Shown one piece after another: positions 23,526 to 37,300 of a stretch of 64,000 nucleotides of DNA (position 1 is the first letter of the stretch; each line of letters starts with the position of its first letter). The notes beneath the pieces are model-generated. The model was not told where the DNA came from and did not search any database. It was given only the letters and a program-made list of their open reading frames with translations. The stretch covers positions 76,236,192 through 76,300,191 of the forward strand of contig CP154956.1 in the NCBI GenBank assembly GCA_039621445.1, read 5' to 3'. This DNA comes from Euglena gracilis. Lineage: Eukaryota > Euglenida > Euglenophyceae > Euglenales. The translations under genes and the position numbers were made by a program.

Positions 23526-25951
23526 GTGGGGCAAAAATTTCATGCATTTTTAAAACCAAACCAAACCAAACCAAACGGGGGGGGTGAGGTTATCAGAAGG
23601 AATGGGGTTGGGGTGTAACATGAATTTTTTTTCATATGCAGCATGCACTTATTCACAAATATAACCCAGATAAAAAAAACGCGATTCCGAAAGAACACAT
23701 GAGGTTATTGGAAAGAACAAGGTTGGGGTTAAGATTTCATCCCCAATAGTTGAAAAAGCCAAATGGGGAGGCTGAGGTGGGTAGGGTTGGGATGTAACAC
23801 GAGACTTTTGCATTTTGGCATCTCTCTTCAAGCAGAAACCTTCGGTTTCTTTGGGGGACCATTTTGATCAAAAAGGGTGGAGGCTGATCAAAAAGGGGCG
23901 CTGAAATGCGGATTTCTGGGGGTCGGGCTGACCCCCAGAGGTCAGCAGCATCCCACCCCCAGAGGTCGGGTCAACCTGTGGTCGGGCATTCCAACCTTTT
24001 TTGGTTATAGATGGCCCGAAGGTGAATATTTTAAACATACACCGCACTCCTTCAACTTCAAACGTGCTTTTTGCCCTCGAGAAATTTGAAAAATTTGCCC
24101 CCTTTTGCGGCCAAGTCTCATCTCCATTTTGGCCACAAGGGTTGGGACACATCAATTTTGGGGGTGACCATCCTGGGGGTCGGGCTGGCCTGTCGGCGCT
24201 GATTGCTGCCGCTTTCCCTGGGGAAAGGATATTAATTCACCTCGCACGTTCCAAGAATTGAGTTGCACGAGACTGACGGAGTTTATTGACCTTTCAATTT
24301 ATTTGTGAAAATAATAAAAAAGATTGAAAATGCAAAACTTATTGGTGGCCAAAAAAAGATCGATATTTCTTGCCGAAAACAGGTCGACATTGGGCGTAGA
24401 TTGATTTCTGATACCTTCAGACCATTGTCAATCCACATCTCAGGGAAAATCTTCTGATCTTCTGGGAAAAAAATCCTTGAGTGCACGGGTGTGCCATTCG
24501 TCGTCACCGGTGCAACCACAGAATGAGGTGGTTGTCAGGAGGCAAAAGGATGAAATAATGCCACAGAACTTCCCTGGATTCCCAAGCCGATATGCCAACG
24601 ATTGCCTCACCAGAGGTATGGCTCCCAGCACATGGCAGTTGCAAGTGGGGAGCGGACCAAGGCAGCTGGGACCAGAGCACAGATTTACTTAGTGACCCCC
24701 CTCTAGGGGGCAATTTCCCCCAGCCCAAACCCACCCACCCACTTGTTCGAAAACCCACCCAAAATCCAAAATAGGCGGAAAACCCCGCAAATTCTTCCAG
24801 CCTTTGGCCTTTGGCTGGTCCAAAATCTGACCCACGGTGCACCTCTGCCGGGGGGGGGGGGGGTACTCTCGAAAGGTGTCACCCAGGTGTTAAGTGAATC
24901 TATGGACCAGAGCGAACACGGCACACATGATGGGGACGGGAGGACCCACAGCAACTGCAGGGCACGCCCAAGTGGAGGCAGGAAGGGTCAGCCGGCTGGC
25001 ATCCTGTCAGCACAATTATGCTCCCATGAAACCTCCACAACGCCAACCGATCGCCCCGGACAGTGGCGACGCGACCGACTCACCAAAAGCAAACATGGCG
25101 GATCGGTCACGCGGGACCACTGCAGAGTATATCTTCAAACACGTGTGCGCAAACAGGCAAACAGAAACGTGGCTCACCACACTTGCATGATTTGAAAACG
25201 CTGAAGAACGTGCCGTCCGTTGTGGCGACGGAATGCCAAACGCCAGGGGGTGTGGTTCTCAAGCTGTTGAATGGTGTTGCATGGGACAATTTGGAGGCAC
25301 ATCCGACAACGCCGGAGACGGGGGATGGTCGAGTGAGTTGAGGCCGGCGGTGTGCCTCAAAATATATGCTCCCCGGGAAGGTAAACCTCCCAGCCCAAAA
25401 AAATACCCCTCCAATAATACCCCCCCCCCTTCGGGATCCGACCGAGTTAATACCCCCCCCCCAATTTTTGAGCCGACAACCCGGATTTTTCCTTAAAATG
25501 TGGGTAAAAATCATAATTTCTGACGATAATTACAAATGAAATTGAGTTTACTGGATCATCTGGCCCGCAAAAATGTTAATTTTCATGAGAAAGTACAACA
25601 AATAACCACCAAGGGGGTTTTTCCAAAAACTTTTGAAAATTTTGAGGAGCTATTACCCCAAAACCAATACCCCAAAATAACACCCACCCTTAGCCGGGAC
25701 ATCAGGCAAAAAATAATACTGCGTGGGATTATTTGGGAAGGGTTTACCTTTGAAAAGATGGATGAGAACCAGAGGGTGGTGCTTGGACCAGGGGGGGGTA
25801 TAATTCCCCTTCTTGCTTGTCCACTGACCTGCAGTCAATTAGGGATTAGGCATGTGTTCAATTAGGGAGTGAAACAAAAACAAATTCACAAAACCTGTGG
25901 CCGATGTCCAGCAGGGGGGGTCGCCCAATCCTCCCGTCTGACACAGGGGTT

Positions 25952-26071
<120 letters not shown>

Positions 26072-26154
26072 GTTGTATACCACAGAGCAGGTTCAGGAGG
26101 CCAATATATATGTATATATGCATATATAATCAATATATGTATATATATATTATA

Positions 26155-26195
<41 letters not shown>

Positions 26196-26894
26196 TGTGT
26201 ACCACAGAGCAGGGCCAGGCCAGGAGGCCAAGTTTCTGGGGGGGTGCACAACATGGGTGCAATTCCTTGTGGAAATTGGACCCATGTGGCTCTGGCCACC
26301 CTCATCCCTAGCAGCACTTCAGGTTCCAAATATGAGACAGCCAAAAGGCAGTGCCCACCGCTCGAGAGGGTAGGGTGGACCCAACAAAGGGAGGTCAGCG
26401 CCAGAGGGAAACAGAAAACTGATTGGGAGGTTGGGGGAAGGGGAGGGTTGACCATGCACCTACCACAGTATTTTGCTGGCAAAAAATACCAACTGCAATA
26501 AAAGCAAAATCGGTGCCTCTGGAAAGACAGAAAAGGTGGGGTGGGTGAGGGTTCAACCCCCCAACCCCCCACGCACTGATAGGGGTTCCAAATTCCTGCA
26601 CAGTCCTGCCTGGGAACTGAAAAGCCAGCACCATCAGGCTGGATTTTTCTAAAAACCTCAGCAGGTGCCCTACAGCGGAACCCTCCCGGTGCGGGGGGGG
26701 GGATATGTGCCAAATCGGCCGCGCCTGAATTATCTGCCAAAAGTTGCGATATTGCCTCAAAGTATGCAAAAAAAGGTTGACGTGCAAAATAAAATATGCG
26801 ACATAAACACAACATACCCCCTCCCCCATGCCCCCTCAACTCCCCGGTGGACTGGGCGTGGGCCACACCAGGGGGGGGGGGGGCGTCGGGGGGC

Positions 26895-27029
26895 CTACCG
26901 GGCGCGCCGGGCAGGCGGCAGCGCCAGCTTGGGGGGCAGCTGAGGGGCCGGTGGCGACCCGTCCGCCTTCGCCGCCAGCGGCGGCTGCCGGATGGCCTTG
27001 GCCCAGCGGTCAAACAGGACATAGAGGAA
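26895..27029 (-). CDS. Terminal exon of an unidentified gene
   Basis: Encodes FLYVLFDRWAKAIRQPPLAA and then a proline/alanine-rich end, stopping at TAG (26,895-26,897). Codons are almost all GC-ending. The bases just upstream on the coding strand are CTGAGCAT, placing CTG at -8 to -6, the nonconventional intron end. The product is unknown. It is probably downstream in the same gene as the 27,836 exon. Confidence 0.5.
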   Translation of the reverse strand, partial: FLYVLFDRWAKAIRQPPLAAKADGSPPAPQLPPKLALPPARRAR

Positions 27030-27604
27030 ATGCTCAGGGCCGGGCGGCGGCTCAGCAACCCCCCCCCCCCGAGCTTTACACCGCCACGTCTCGACTCACA
27101 CCACCTGACGACTCACATAACGCATTACTTGCAATGTCCTACTGACGCCAACAACAACTGCACAACCCGGGTCGAACCAAACAAGGAGGGGGAGAGGAGG
27201 CGTTCTGAGGTCCAAACAGCCAGCCCCAAAAGGAACAAACGGCATTGCCGCATGCCAGACACACAGGCCCCGAAATAGCAACCTCGTTTTCATTTCGAGG
27301 GAGGGTTGTTGCAGGGCACTGGGCGGCAATGGGACATTCATCTGTCCTCCCTGTGGGAGGGAGGGGGCTCAGGATCAAAACACCCAGGTTTTTGCGTATG
27401 GACCCAGGGGTCCACTGGCTGGGATTTCCACTTACTACAGCTGAAAATCCAGCAGGTAGTCTCCCCCCTCGGGGGGGTCCAAAATTTTCCTGTCAAGCCT
27501 GACCCACCGCACCCACCCACCCAGACCGACCCACCTTGCAATCCACACAGCACAACGCAACGCAACGCAACACAACACAACACACTGACACAAAAAAATC
27601 CAAA

Positions 27605-28000
<396 letters not shown>

Positions 28001-28385
28001 ACGTGTGTCCAAGCCAGGGTCAGGGTCGAACCCGCGGAGGGTGGGGGGAACCGAACACAGGCACCGGCCACACTGGGAGGCTGCATGTGCATGGCGGAGC
28101 AGTGACCGAAACGGGCCGATATGCCTGGACATCAGGGCATGCTTGGTACCAAAGGCATCTCACAAATGTACTCACATATGGACGTGCGTTTCGATCCTGA
28201 GGTTTGCTCATCCCCAATCCAGTGACCGTTTTCAGGTTTTCAACGCTTTGGATTGTCGACTTCAGCTGTCCAAAGCCGAAGGGCCACCCGAGTATTAATG
28301 GGACGCAGACTGCTGAGCCACGCCTGCAACCACTCCCCCCTGCAGGGCGAAAGGAGCTCCGGGCAGTCTGCAGGTCAATATGGCG

Positions 28386-28465
28386 GTGGAACTTCACGAG
28401 CTTCTCCATGTTGCGGACGTCGAGGCACCACACAATCTGGTGCAGCATGCGCGTCCCTGCCTGGC
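28386..28465 (-). CDS. Exon of an unidentified gene (MLHQIVWCLDVRNMEK)
   Basis: Encodes AGTRMLHQIVWCLDVRNMEK and LVKFHRHID. The coding strand after HID is CTGCAG, with CAG at +4 to +6, the nonconventional donor pattern. Family unknown. Confidence 0.45.
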
Positions 28466-28939
28466 CCGGGCCCCGCCACCAACAGTGCGTGTGGTTCGTC
28501 GATGGTCACACCGTGGGTGGCAAATCGAATGAACCCTCCCTCCTGGGGTCTGACCCAACTCATTTTGAAAGCGCAAGTAACTCCAAAAGCACAAACGTAT
28601 GCAGGGGGGAAGGCATGATGGTCAGGCTTCTTTTTAAGTCAGCAGCCCCCCGGGGGGAGGGGGGTGGGTGGGTGGGTGGGTCCAGGCCGGACCCCCCCCC
28701 CCGGGGGGTCCCGCGCCGGAGGTGCTGGGTATACCTTTTCGGCGCAAAGCGCCGAAAATTTTTGAAAATTGCCTTTAACGGGCCCGATTTTGGGGGGGGT
28801 CCCCGCTCCCCCCCCCCCCCCCACCCTGGTTGGGTGGGGGGGACCAGGTTTCGAATAATGCTGAGCTCTTGATAAGCGCTCACCCACCCCTTCATTGACA
28901 CCCCCATATAAACCGGCGCACTCCATGGAGCTCTGTTGA

Positions 28940-29400
28940 CTGAAATGCAAACGTTTTGTGCCCGAAACAGGGCGCCGGGGGGTGAAGAAACACTCATTTT
29001 TGGCTCAAAATACACCTTTTCCGGGTCTGGATAGCCCAAAAACAGCGCTTTGAGCGAAATTTTTTTTTCGATTGTTTCGACTTTTTTGACCCAAAAATGA
29101 CCGGAAGTGAGTGGGTTGACAGCCCAAAACGGGGCGCTGGCCGGTCGAAAAACGCTCATTTTTCGGCCGAAAAACAGTCTTTCTGGGTCCGGGAGGCCAA
29201 AAAACTTCGTTTCGGGCAAAAAAATTTTTTCGATTTTTTTCGACCCGAAAATGTCCCAAAGTCAATGGGTTGGCAGCCCAAAACGGGGCACTGGAGGGTC
29301 GAAAAACGCTCATTTTCGGCCCAAAAACAGTTTCTCTGGGTTCGGGAGGCCCAAAAACATCGTTTTGGAGCAAAAAATTTTTTTCGATTTTTTTCGACTT
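28940..29400. repeat. Tandem repeat of about 150-165 bp units
   Basis: Three diverged units share CCCAAAACGGGGCRCTGG, GTCGAAAAACGCTCATTTT, GTCCGGGAGGCC and TTTTTTCGATTTTTTTCGAC. The same family occurs in inverted orientation at about 45,170-45,500. Confidence 0.8.
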
Positions 29401-29404
29401 TTTT

Positions 29405-29660
29405 GGCCCATGATGCCCATCATTGGTCATGATGGCCATCAATGGTCATGATGCCCATCAATGGTCATGATGGCCATCATGGGTCATGATGGGCATCATG
29501 GGTCATGATGGGCATCATGGGTCATGATGGGCATCATGGGTCATGATGGCCATCATGGGTCATGATGGGCATCAAGACCCATGATTGGCATCATGGGTCA
29601 TGATGGCCATCATGGGTCATGATGGGCATCATGGCCATCACGGGTCATGATGGCCATGAT
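29405..29660. repeat. Minisatellite of GGGTCATGATGGGCATCAT units
   Basis: About a dozen units of roughly 20 bp, each partly palindromic (TCATGA, ATGGCCAT, ATGATGCCCATCAT). Confidence 0.9.
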
Positions 29661-29794
29661 GGTCGAAAAACGCCCATTTTCGGCTCGAAACCCCTTTTCC
29701 GGGTCCGGGAGGCCAAGAAGCATGGTTTTGGGGGAAAAAAAATTTCGATATTTTTCGCCTTTTTTTGGCCGAAAATGGCCAAGTCCACCAGTGG

Positions 29795-30190
29795 AAAAAG
29801 TGTACAAAATGGCCAAAATCGGCCGAAAAACGGCCGTATCTCGGGCTACGCGAACAGTTGCGGGGAAATCAAAATACCGGTAGATGGAGTGCTCCAAGGG
29901 CTTCAAATTAGGTCTCCGGACATTTCCTTTGATTTTGCTTCATTTTGGAGAAAATTTGAAAATATTGATTTTTGGCAGAATTTTGGCCGAAAACGGCTAA
30001 GTAAGGACAGTGGGCAAAGTGTACAAAATTGCCCGTTGGCCGAAAACGGGCATATCTCGGGCCAGGCGGGGAGTTGCGGGGAAATCGAAATACCAGCAGA
30101 TGGGGCGTTCCAAGGGCTTCAAATTAGGTCTCCGGACATTTCCTTTGACTTGGCTTCATTTTGGAGATATTTTGAAAATTGACATTTTTT
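29795..30190. repeat. Tandem duplication of about 215 bp
   Basis: Two copies share CGGGGAAATC, GCTTCAAATTAGGTCTCCGG and ACATTTCCTTTGA in the same order. The motif ATCTCGGGC also occurs in the related repeats at 44,690-44,950 and 45,905-46,080. Confidence 0.8.
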
Positions 30191-30559
30191 GGCCGAAATG
30201 GCAGAGTCCAAAGGGGGGGGGGGCTCATCCAGGGGGGGCGGGTAAATCCTACCCAGTTTGGACCCCTTCGTGCGTGAATAACTCGGGCCTGGCGGAGAGT
30301 TGGGGGTCAAACCCGGGTGATTCGGAAACTAGAAATCCAGTCGCTCGCGACTGAAAAAAAAAATTCCGGGAACCGGGCCGGGATCATGGTGATAATCCGT
30401 CCGTTCCCGAGGTGGCCCCGACCCGGGGGGGGGGGGGCAGGGGGAGGGGGGGGGTCGAGGGGGGGTTTCGCCAGGGGTAAGCTTCGCTCTTACCCATAAA
30501 AGGATATTAGCTCAGCGACCCCCCCCCCCCCGGGGTCTTAAAAAGAAGCCTGATGATGG

Positions 30560-30690
30560 TGCCAGATTTCCGGTGCAGAGTGCCCTGCAAGGCCATTCTG
30601 GCAAAGGCCAGGGCATCACGAAGCTCAGGCGCTGCGTGTCCACACCGGCGAAGATTGACCCAGTCAGGGCCTCGCTGCTTCGCAGTAGCA
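30560..30690 (-). CDS. Possible exon of an unidentified gene
   Basis: Minus-strand frame encodes GPDWVNLRRCGHAAPELRDA then LAFARMALQGTLHRKSGTI. Coding potential looks real, but splice sites are unclear and a second frame is also open. Family unknown. Confidence 0.35.
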
Positions 30691-31149
30691 ACACCCCTCC
30701 AGCAGAATCCAATCAAAAACCTAAGCAATTGAAATGTGTTTGGAGGTGCTAGATGACGGGAAGACAGAATGGAAATGCCATTGCTGAGAAAGTGTCTCAA
30801 GCAGGCAAAGAGGGGGACAGTCCAACGAGACATCGCAGGTGTCCAGTGAGGTTTTGAATTAACTTCACCCACACATCCAACTGTTTGAATGGTTCAAGGT
30901 TTCCCCTCCTTTTCCAAACCCTGTTCAAAAAAATACAAATCCACGACCACACCTTGCAGTTTGATCACACGGACTGAGCGAACACAAATATCGTTCCACA
31001 ATTGTTGTATCCTCTGGCACAATGCATTTTATATGGATATCAACTCCGTTACGGATGGGCAAGCGGCCAAAAAAAAACACACCAGGCGGCCAAATGGAGC
31101 ATCCTGGAATCAAGAGCTGGGTTGGAGCGAAGCCTTGGGTTGAATGCGC

Positions 31150-31330
31150 TCGCCCCCCAGGGCAAAGATGTTCTCCAGGATGGCCAGGCCGAACGCCGCC
31201 TGCCCCCCGTCCATCCGTCGGATCTCTGGCAGGCCCCTTCCAGCAAAAGCAAAGTGGAACAGTCTGCGCACCAAAGTTCCGAGCCATATCGTCAATGCTG
31301 AGAAATGGGAAAGTCTCTTTGGTGTCAAAT
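31150..31330 (-). CDS. Possible exon of an unidentified gene
   Basis: Minus-strand frame encodes RRLFHFAFAGRGLPEIRRMD then GGQAAFGLAILENIFALGG. Composition and codon endings suggest a real exon. Boundaries and family unknown. Confidence 0.4.
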
Positions 31331-31539
31331 CCTTCATTTCGAAAAGCCGATTCACAAATTCAAAAAAAAACGACACACAAAATTTTTTTGCCGATACACA
31401 CCGATACACAAATTATTTTTTGCAGATACACACCGATACATAATTTTTTTTTGAGGATACACACCGATACACAAAATTTTTTTTGCGATACACACGATAC
31501 ACAAAATTTTCTTTTGCCGATACACACTAAACAGAGGTC

Positions 31540-32225
<686 letters not shown>

Positions 32226-32492
32226 TTGGCTTTTGGGGGGGTTGGGTATCCCCCTGGGGGGGTCCGGAGGGGGGGTCCGACCCCCCCACCCCATACACCC
32301 TCTCACATGGAACTGTGACAAGCCCTACCCCCTATGGGCTGGATCTGGGCCCAATGGGTTGGGACTGGACAAGACTGGGGGTCAAAACAGGTACCAAAAA
32401 ACCGAAACTGCAAAAATACCCCCAAACAACTGCCAAATATGCAAAAAACATTTTTTGACCCAAATTCTCACCTGGGGGAGTTTCGGAACATT

Positions 32493-32776
32493 ACCCCCCC
32501 CCCCGGGAAACTGTCACCTGACAGGTTGGCCAGTACCGGGGACCCTGACAACTTCCTATACTGACAGGTTGGCCAGTACCAGGGACCCTGACAGTTTCCC
32601 GGGTTGGGCATTTTAAGGGAAAGTCAATGAAAAATGACCCTGACAGGCTGGCTGGTACCGGGGACCCTGACAACTTCCTATACTGACAGGTTGGCCGGTA
32701 CCGGGGACCCTGACAGTTTCCCGGGCAGGACCCTGACAGGTTCTCGGGCATGACAGTTTCCCGGGGGGGGGGGGGT
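32493..32776. repeat. Minisatellite with inverted ends
   Basis: Begins TACCCCCCCCCCCCGGGAAA and ends with the inverse (TTTCCCGGGGGG). Inside are units of CTGACAGGTTGGCCRGTACC and GGGGACCCTGACA. The poly-C ends resemble the MITEs at 40,602 and 43,531. Confidence 0.65.
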
Positions 32777-33689
32777 GGGTGGGGTCCAGACATTATTTTT
32801 TTCTAAGGCACCTTAAAAAATCTCAAAAAACTTTTAAAACCTAATTTTTTTTGGCGAAAATACCTTAAACCTTGAAAAACCTTAAATAACCTTAAAAATT
32901 AGTTTTGATTTTTTTGAATTTCGAGCACAAAATCACAAAATCTCGGCAAAAACAAATCAACTCTGGCAAAACAATGATTTCTGGCATCGCTGCAACGTTG
33001 TCAATCAGTCCACCCAAATTTAACAAAAAAAATTAGTTTCTGAACTTTTTGATTCTCAGCCTGGACCGAAGTTGGTTCGATGCCCTGGATGGCGCTTTGA
33101 CCGTCCTTGGAAAATAGACGCCTTAAAAATTCCTAAAATTTTCAAAATGTCTTCAAAGAAACCTGAATTTTTTTCTAATTATAAAAAAACGACTTTTAAA
33201 CCTCAATCTTTTTTTTTGAAAAATTCGCCTTAGAAGTATCGCCAGGTGGGGTCCCCCCATTCATGGGTTTCTCCTCAACAACTTGGGGGTTGCCTTGTGG
33301 GGTTGATAATGGGGGGAGGGGTTTGAAGCTAGAAAAGGCTGCTGGCTGGCTGAGGGGTGGGGTTCCCTTTGGCTTAAGCGACGCCCTGATAGCCAGACAA
33401 CATTTTCAGCAAAACACCCAAACAACTCCTACCACAAATTTTCAATCGTAGTTTCTGGCTGGCACCGCCTTTGGTAAACTCCCGGAAAGACAAAAGGGGC
33501 GAGCAGATGCGGCAAACCTTCATTCCTTCTCCCAAACACATGGTCCCACATGGTCCAGGACACAGCACCGATGTTGCTGGAAGGGCATCCGTCGCACGCA
33601 AAGCGATTTCAATGTCAGGTTTTCGAGCGGTCAGCCCCCAACTCGCTTCCGTCCGTTGCGAGCTCTCCCCCCAATTCAGTTTGCGCCAA

Positions 33690-33925
33690 ACAAACCGGAG
33701 CACAACACTTGTGGTCGTCCGCTGTCGGCCCCCTGTGGTCCGGAGCCCGGCCCCGTCCCACGTGGTGTGGAGGAGGGCGAGGTCCACGATGGGGTCGCCT
33801 TCCTGCTGGACGTCGGCACCGGGCCACCCTGGTCGGGGCGGGGGGACCCAACCGAAGCGGCGGGGTCGAAAGAGCTTGGCCAAGGCCCCCGGGCTGGACT
33901 CAAGACCGTCCTCGCTGGGTGTCCG
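33690..33925 (-). CDS. Possible exon of the phosphatase gene or its neighbour
   Basis: Minus-strand frame encodes SEDGLESSPGALAKLFRPRR and then GDPIVDLALLHTTWDGAGL, with GC-rich codons. It could continue the phosphatase transcript, but the phase from the exon ending at 34,359 does not fit, so it may belong to another gene. Product unknown. Confidence 0.4.
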
Positions 33926-34358
33926 CCTCAAAAAAATAAATCGGGACCACGGGGCAACCAACCGGCACAACCTGCAGTGGGGGTATGAAAACTAGGGGAA
34001 ATGAGGATTCCAGAAATGATGCTTTTTGTTGACAAAAAGGTTCAGAAATGACGGGTCATTTGGCCTCAAAGAAAACACGGATCCAAAATGCGGAATGTTT
34101 GCCCGACAGAAAGAGTTTCCTGGTGGAAAGCGAACAATCGACAGGGAGAAAACCACAAATAAATGTGATGTTGCTGAACTTGAAAGAAAACAAACACGGA
34201 AAAATGGATTTGTGCCCTCCCCATGGGGTACAGAAAGGGCAGACCCGAGGGACGTCCCAAGCAGTGAGTGGATCAAGGGAGGTCGGGGCAAACCTATAGT
34301 CCTGTGCAATCCCTGACACAGAGGGGACGGCCCGCCCGGCCCACGACCGGGCGCTCAC

Positions 34359-37300
34359 CGGTGTGCGGGGGAAGGACATGTTGGCGTTGCGCTCCGACAG
34401 CACCCGCCCCCGGGGCTGTGCGGGATGGCCTGATGGGGTGGGGGGGGGTGGCTGGACCCCCTCCCCCCCCCCGAGTAGACCGTGAAAACCGGCGGATTAT
34501 CACCATGACCCCGGCCCGGTTCCCAGAATTTTTTTTTTCACTCGCGAGCGACTGGATTTCAAGTTCCCGAATCTTAGGTGGCCAATTAGGACAAAAATTT
34601 ATGCCACTAGTGGCATAAAGTTTTTGACTCACAAGTGCTCTGTGGACGATGCTCGTGAGATACTTCGTGTCTTTGTCCTTGTTGCACCCTTCTGTGTGGG
34701 TATCATTTTCCCCATGAAATGGGATTTTACACACAGGTGTGCATCTTGCACCAGGCCTCAAAAAATAAACCCAGGAAGGGAAATTACAGGTCAAAAGCCA
34801 CTATTCAGCCATCACCGCCCACGACGAGTGACCAATCCCGCCAATCCCACTCTGACTCACCGCAAGACCACATAGTCCCACGACCCCACTGCTGCAATCA
34901 ACATGATTTGGAATTTGTGATCCCGCATGCATATTATGAGTTCGCACTGTTGTTTCTGCACGAGGATTGCTGAGGTTCATTTATGCATTGCATGGTCATC
35001 TGAACCGTGCAAAACCAGGTCATGAGGCGTGACTTCAGCAGCAACTGCTATGGTCATGAAAGCAGGTGTGCAATGAAAACAGAGACCCTCATAGATTTGA
35101 ACAGAGTGCCTCACCATCTACCCCTTTCATATGACATTCCAAACAATCACATTTCTCAATCATGTACTCTAAATACTGTCAACTTCTGCCACTAGTGGCA
35201 TAAATTGACACTCGAATGAAGAACATGTTTCAAGATGTAGTGTGCCAAAAACCGCATGCAACATGAGGCTCTAAATTGAATTTATGACACTGGTGTCATA
35301 AATTGACACAATTGAACGGAAACCAGGTGATCCACATTACATGAACCTATATATACAACTCGCCCTTATCCTATTGTGAAGCAGAACCCTCACTCAAAAA
35401 GCAAATTATGTGAACAACGTTGTTTCAACACCATTGCAATGACCAAACCAGGCTGGGATTGCGCCGTTCTGCATGCACAGGAAGGTCAATACATGCCAGC
35501 TTCCACATAATAAACTGCGGTTCAGAGCATTGTTCACGGTCCTGATGTTGGCCTTCTTGGCTGTCATGGCGGTGATGGCATCCTGTAGGTATGCGGGGAC
35601 AATCACCATCGCCAGGTTCTTCAGCGAGTGGAGCTCAAGCTATTCTCAAACTTCTTCAATGCCTCCAGGGCTCGAACACCCCAGAAGGTGATCATTGACG
35701 CCAGAGGTTCCCATCGTCAAATGTTGTTCCACGGGTTATTCATGTCTGTCACCAGCCCAGCGCCCTTTACTGCTCGTGCTAGCCCTGACCTGAAATCGAC
35801 GTCTTTGTCATTCAAGAAAATAATCATGCACTCCGATATGGTGGTCACCCTTTGAAGGCCCACGATAGCGTTGTCTGCACCGCTCACCTTCCTCCGGATG
35901 GACAGGGCGTGTTGTAATTTAGCACATCCGCAATGACGACCTTCTGTTACCTCTCCAATGGCAATCCAAGCAGGAAACGCTCGTTCTTGATTTGTTGTAC
36001 AACTTTCGCTGAAATGCTTTGTCAGGATGTACATCTTCTTATCACCCTCATTCTCCCAAATGGTGACTTCGATCGGCCGCCGGGGTGGACGCAGCTTGAA
36101 ATTGGCAACAAGCCTCTCAAAATGGTTGTCGTCGATGGCATAGCCCTGACCAAAGAAGCACGTCGTGTCCCAGGCGAGCTTCTCAAGGTTCACTCCCTTC
36201 CCCATCGCCGAGAACCACATTGCAGTTTCCTTTGTGCTTGCCCACTGAACAGCCTCGGTCTTTGTCATCTCCTTCACCTCGCCCTTTGAATACTTTGCAC
36301 GTCCACTGCAGGTTTTGCTTTCTTGTGGGAGGAGGTTGAACCATTCCATCATCAATTTCAGGGTGATTGACATGCATGTCACCCCTTGCGCAAAGCTCAG
36401 CGTGTTCAGCATGGTCAGCACCACCTTCAGAGGACTCTTCATCAAGATGCAGGTCTGGGACATAAGAATGAGTGGTCATTTTGGGCAGCTGGTCATGAAA
36501 GAGAAGCAGGAAACTTACATTTTGGCAGAGGCGGGCAGCCAGGGACAGTATTTGCTCAACCAAGTCGACCAAAAACGATTCAAAAAAAAGCCAAAAAGAG
36601 CCTCGACGACGTTTTCCTTCAGTATCAACCTCCTGGAGGATTGAAAGAAAATACAAATCAACAGCATCCCCCACACATGGTCAACATGAACAATGCCTTG
36701 CACATGGAATGGCATTGGCCCTTATCATGGTGAGTCCGGAGAATCTGCTCGGCGGCATTCACGTGAAACCCTTGAAGCTGCATTCTGCAGCTCAAATTCC
36801 AACCGCTGCAACGCTTCCTCCTTCTGAAGTTTTCACACCAAAGCGGTCAACGAGGGTGAAATACTGAAATGCCGGGGAGTGCCAATCCAGAGCTGTTTGG
36901 ATCGTGTCGTCAACGCTTTGCCAGGTGCATCTTGCAATGGTTTTACCCAACGTCTCTCCACGCCTTGCTGCCTCTGTGCAGTCACCGCTCACCATTTCAA
37001 AGCCGTCGTTCATCAGACCACTAGCATCGGGTGCTACAAGGGCTTTTGCCATTATGGCTTCTGTTTATGGTGAACAGGGGGAAACAGACCATCCACACAA
37101 CCCAACAAAAGCGACAGACGCAACAGAAGGGACCAACCATATGAACTGCAAAACACATACTCAGATCAGAGAATCTGGAAGCCTGGTGTTGAGAAGCACC
37201 GTTCAGCCGGAGGCGGGGTTGCCGGTCATGATGGAAAACTTGGGCCTGGAAAGCCACGCAGAAGAAGAACAGGAACCAACTTGGCCCTTGCAAAGGGTTT

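Noticed and set aside
22754-25514. Weak minus-strand coding-like stretches (22.8, 24.5, 25.2 kb)
   Set aside because: No recognisable family, ambiguous frames and no convincing splice boundaries.
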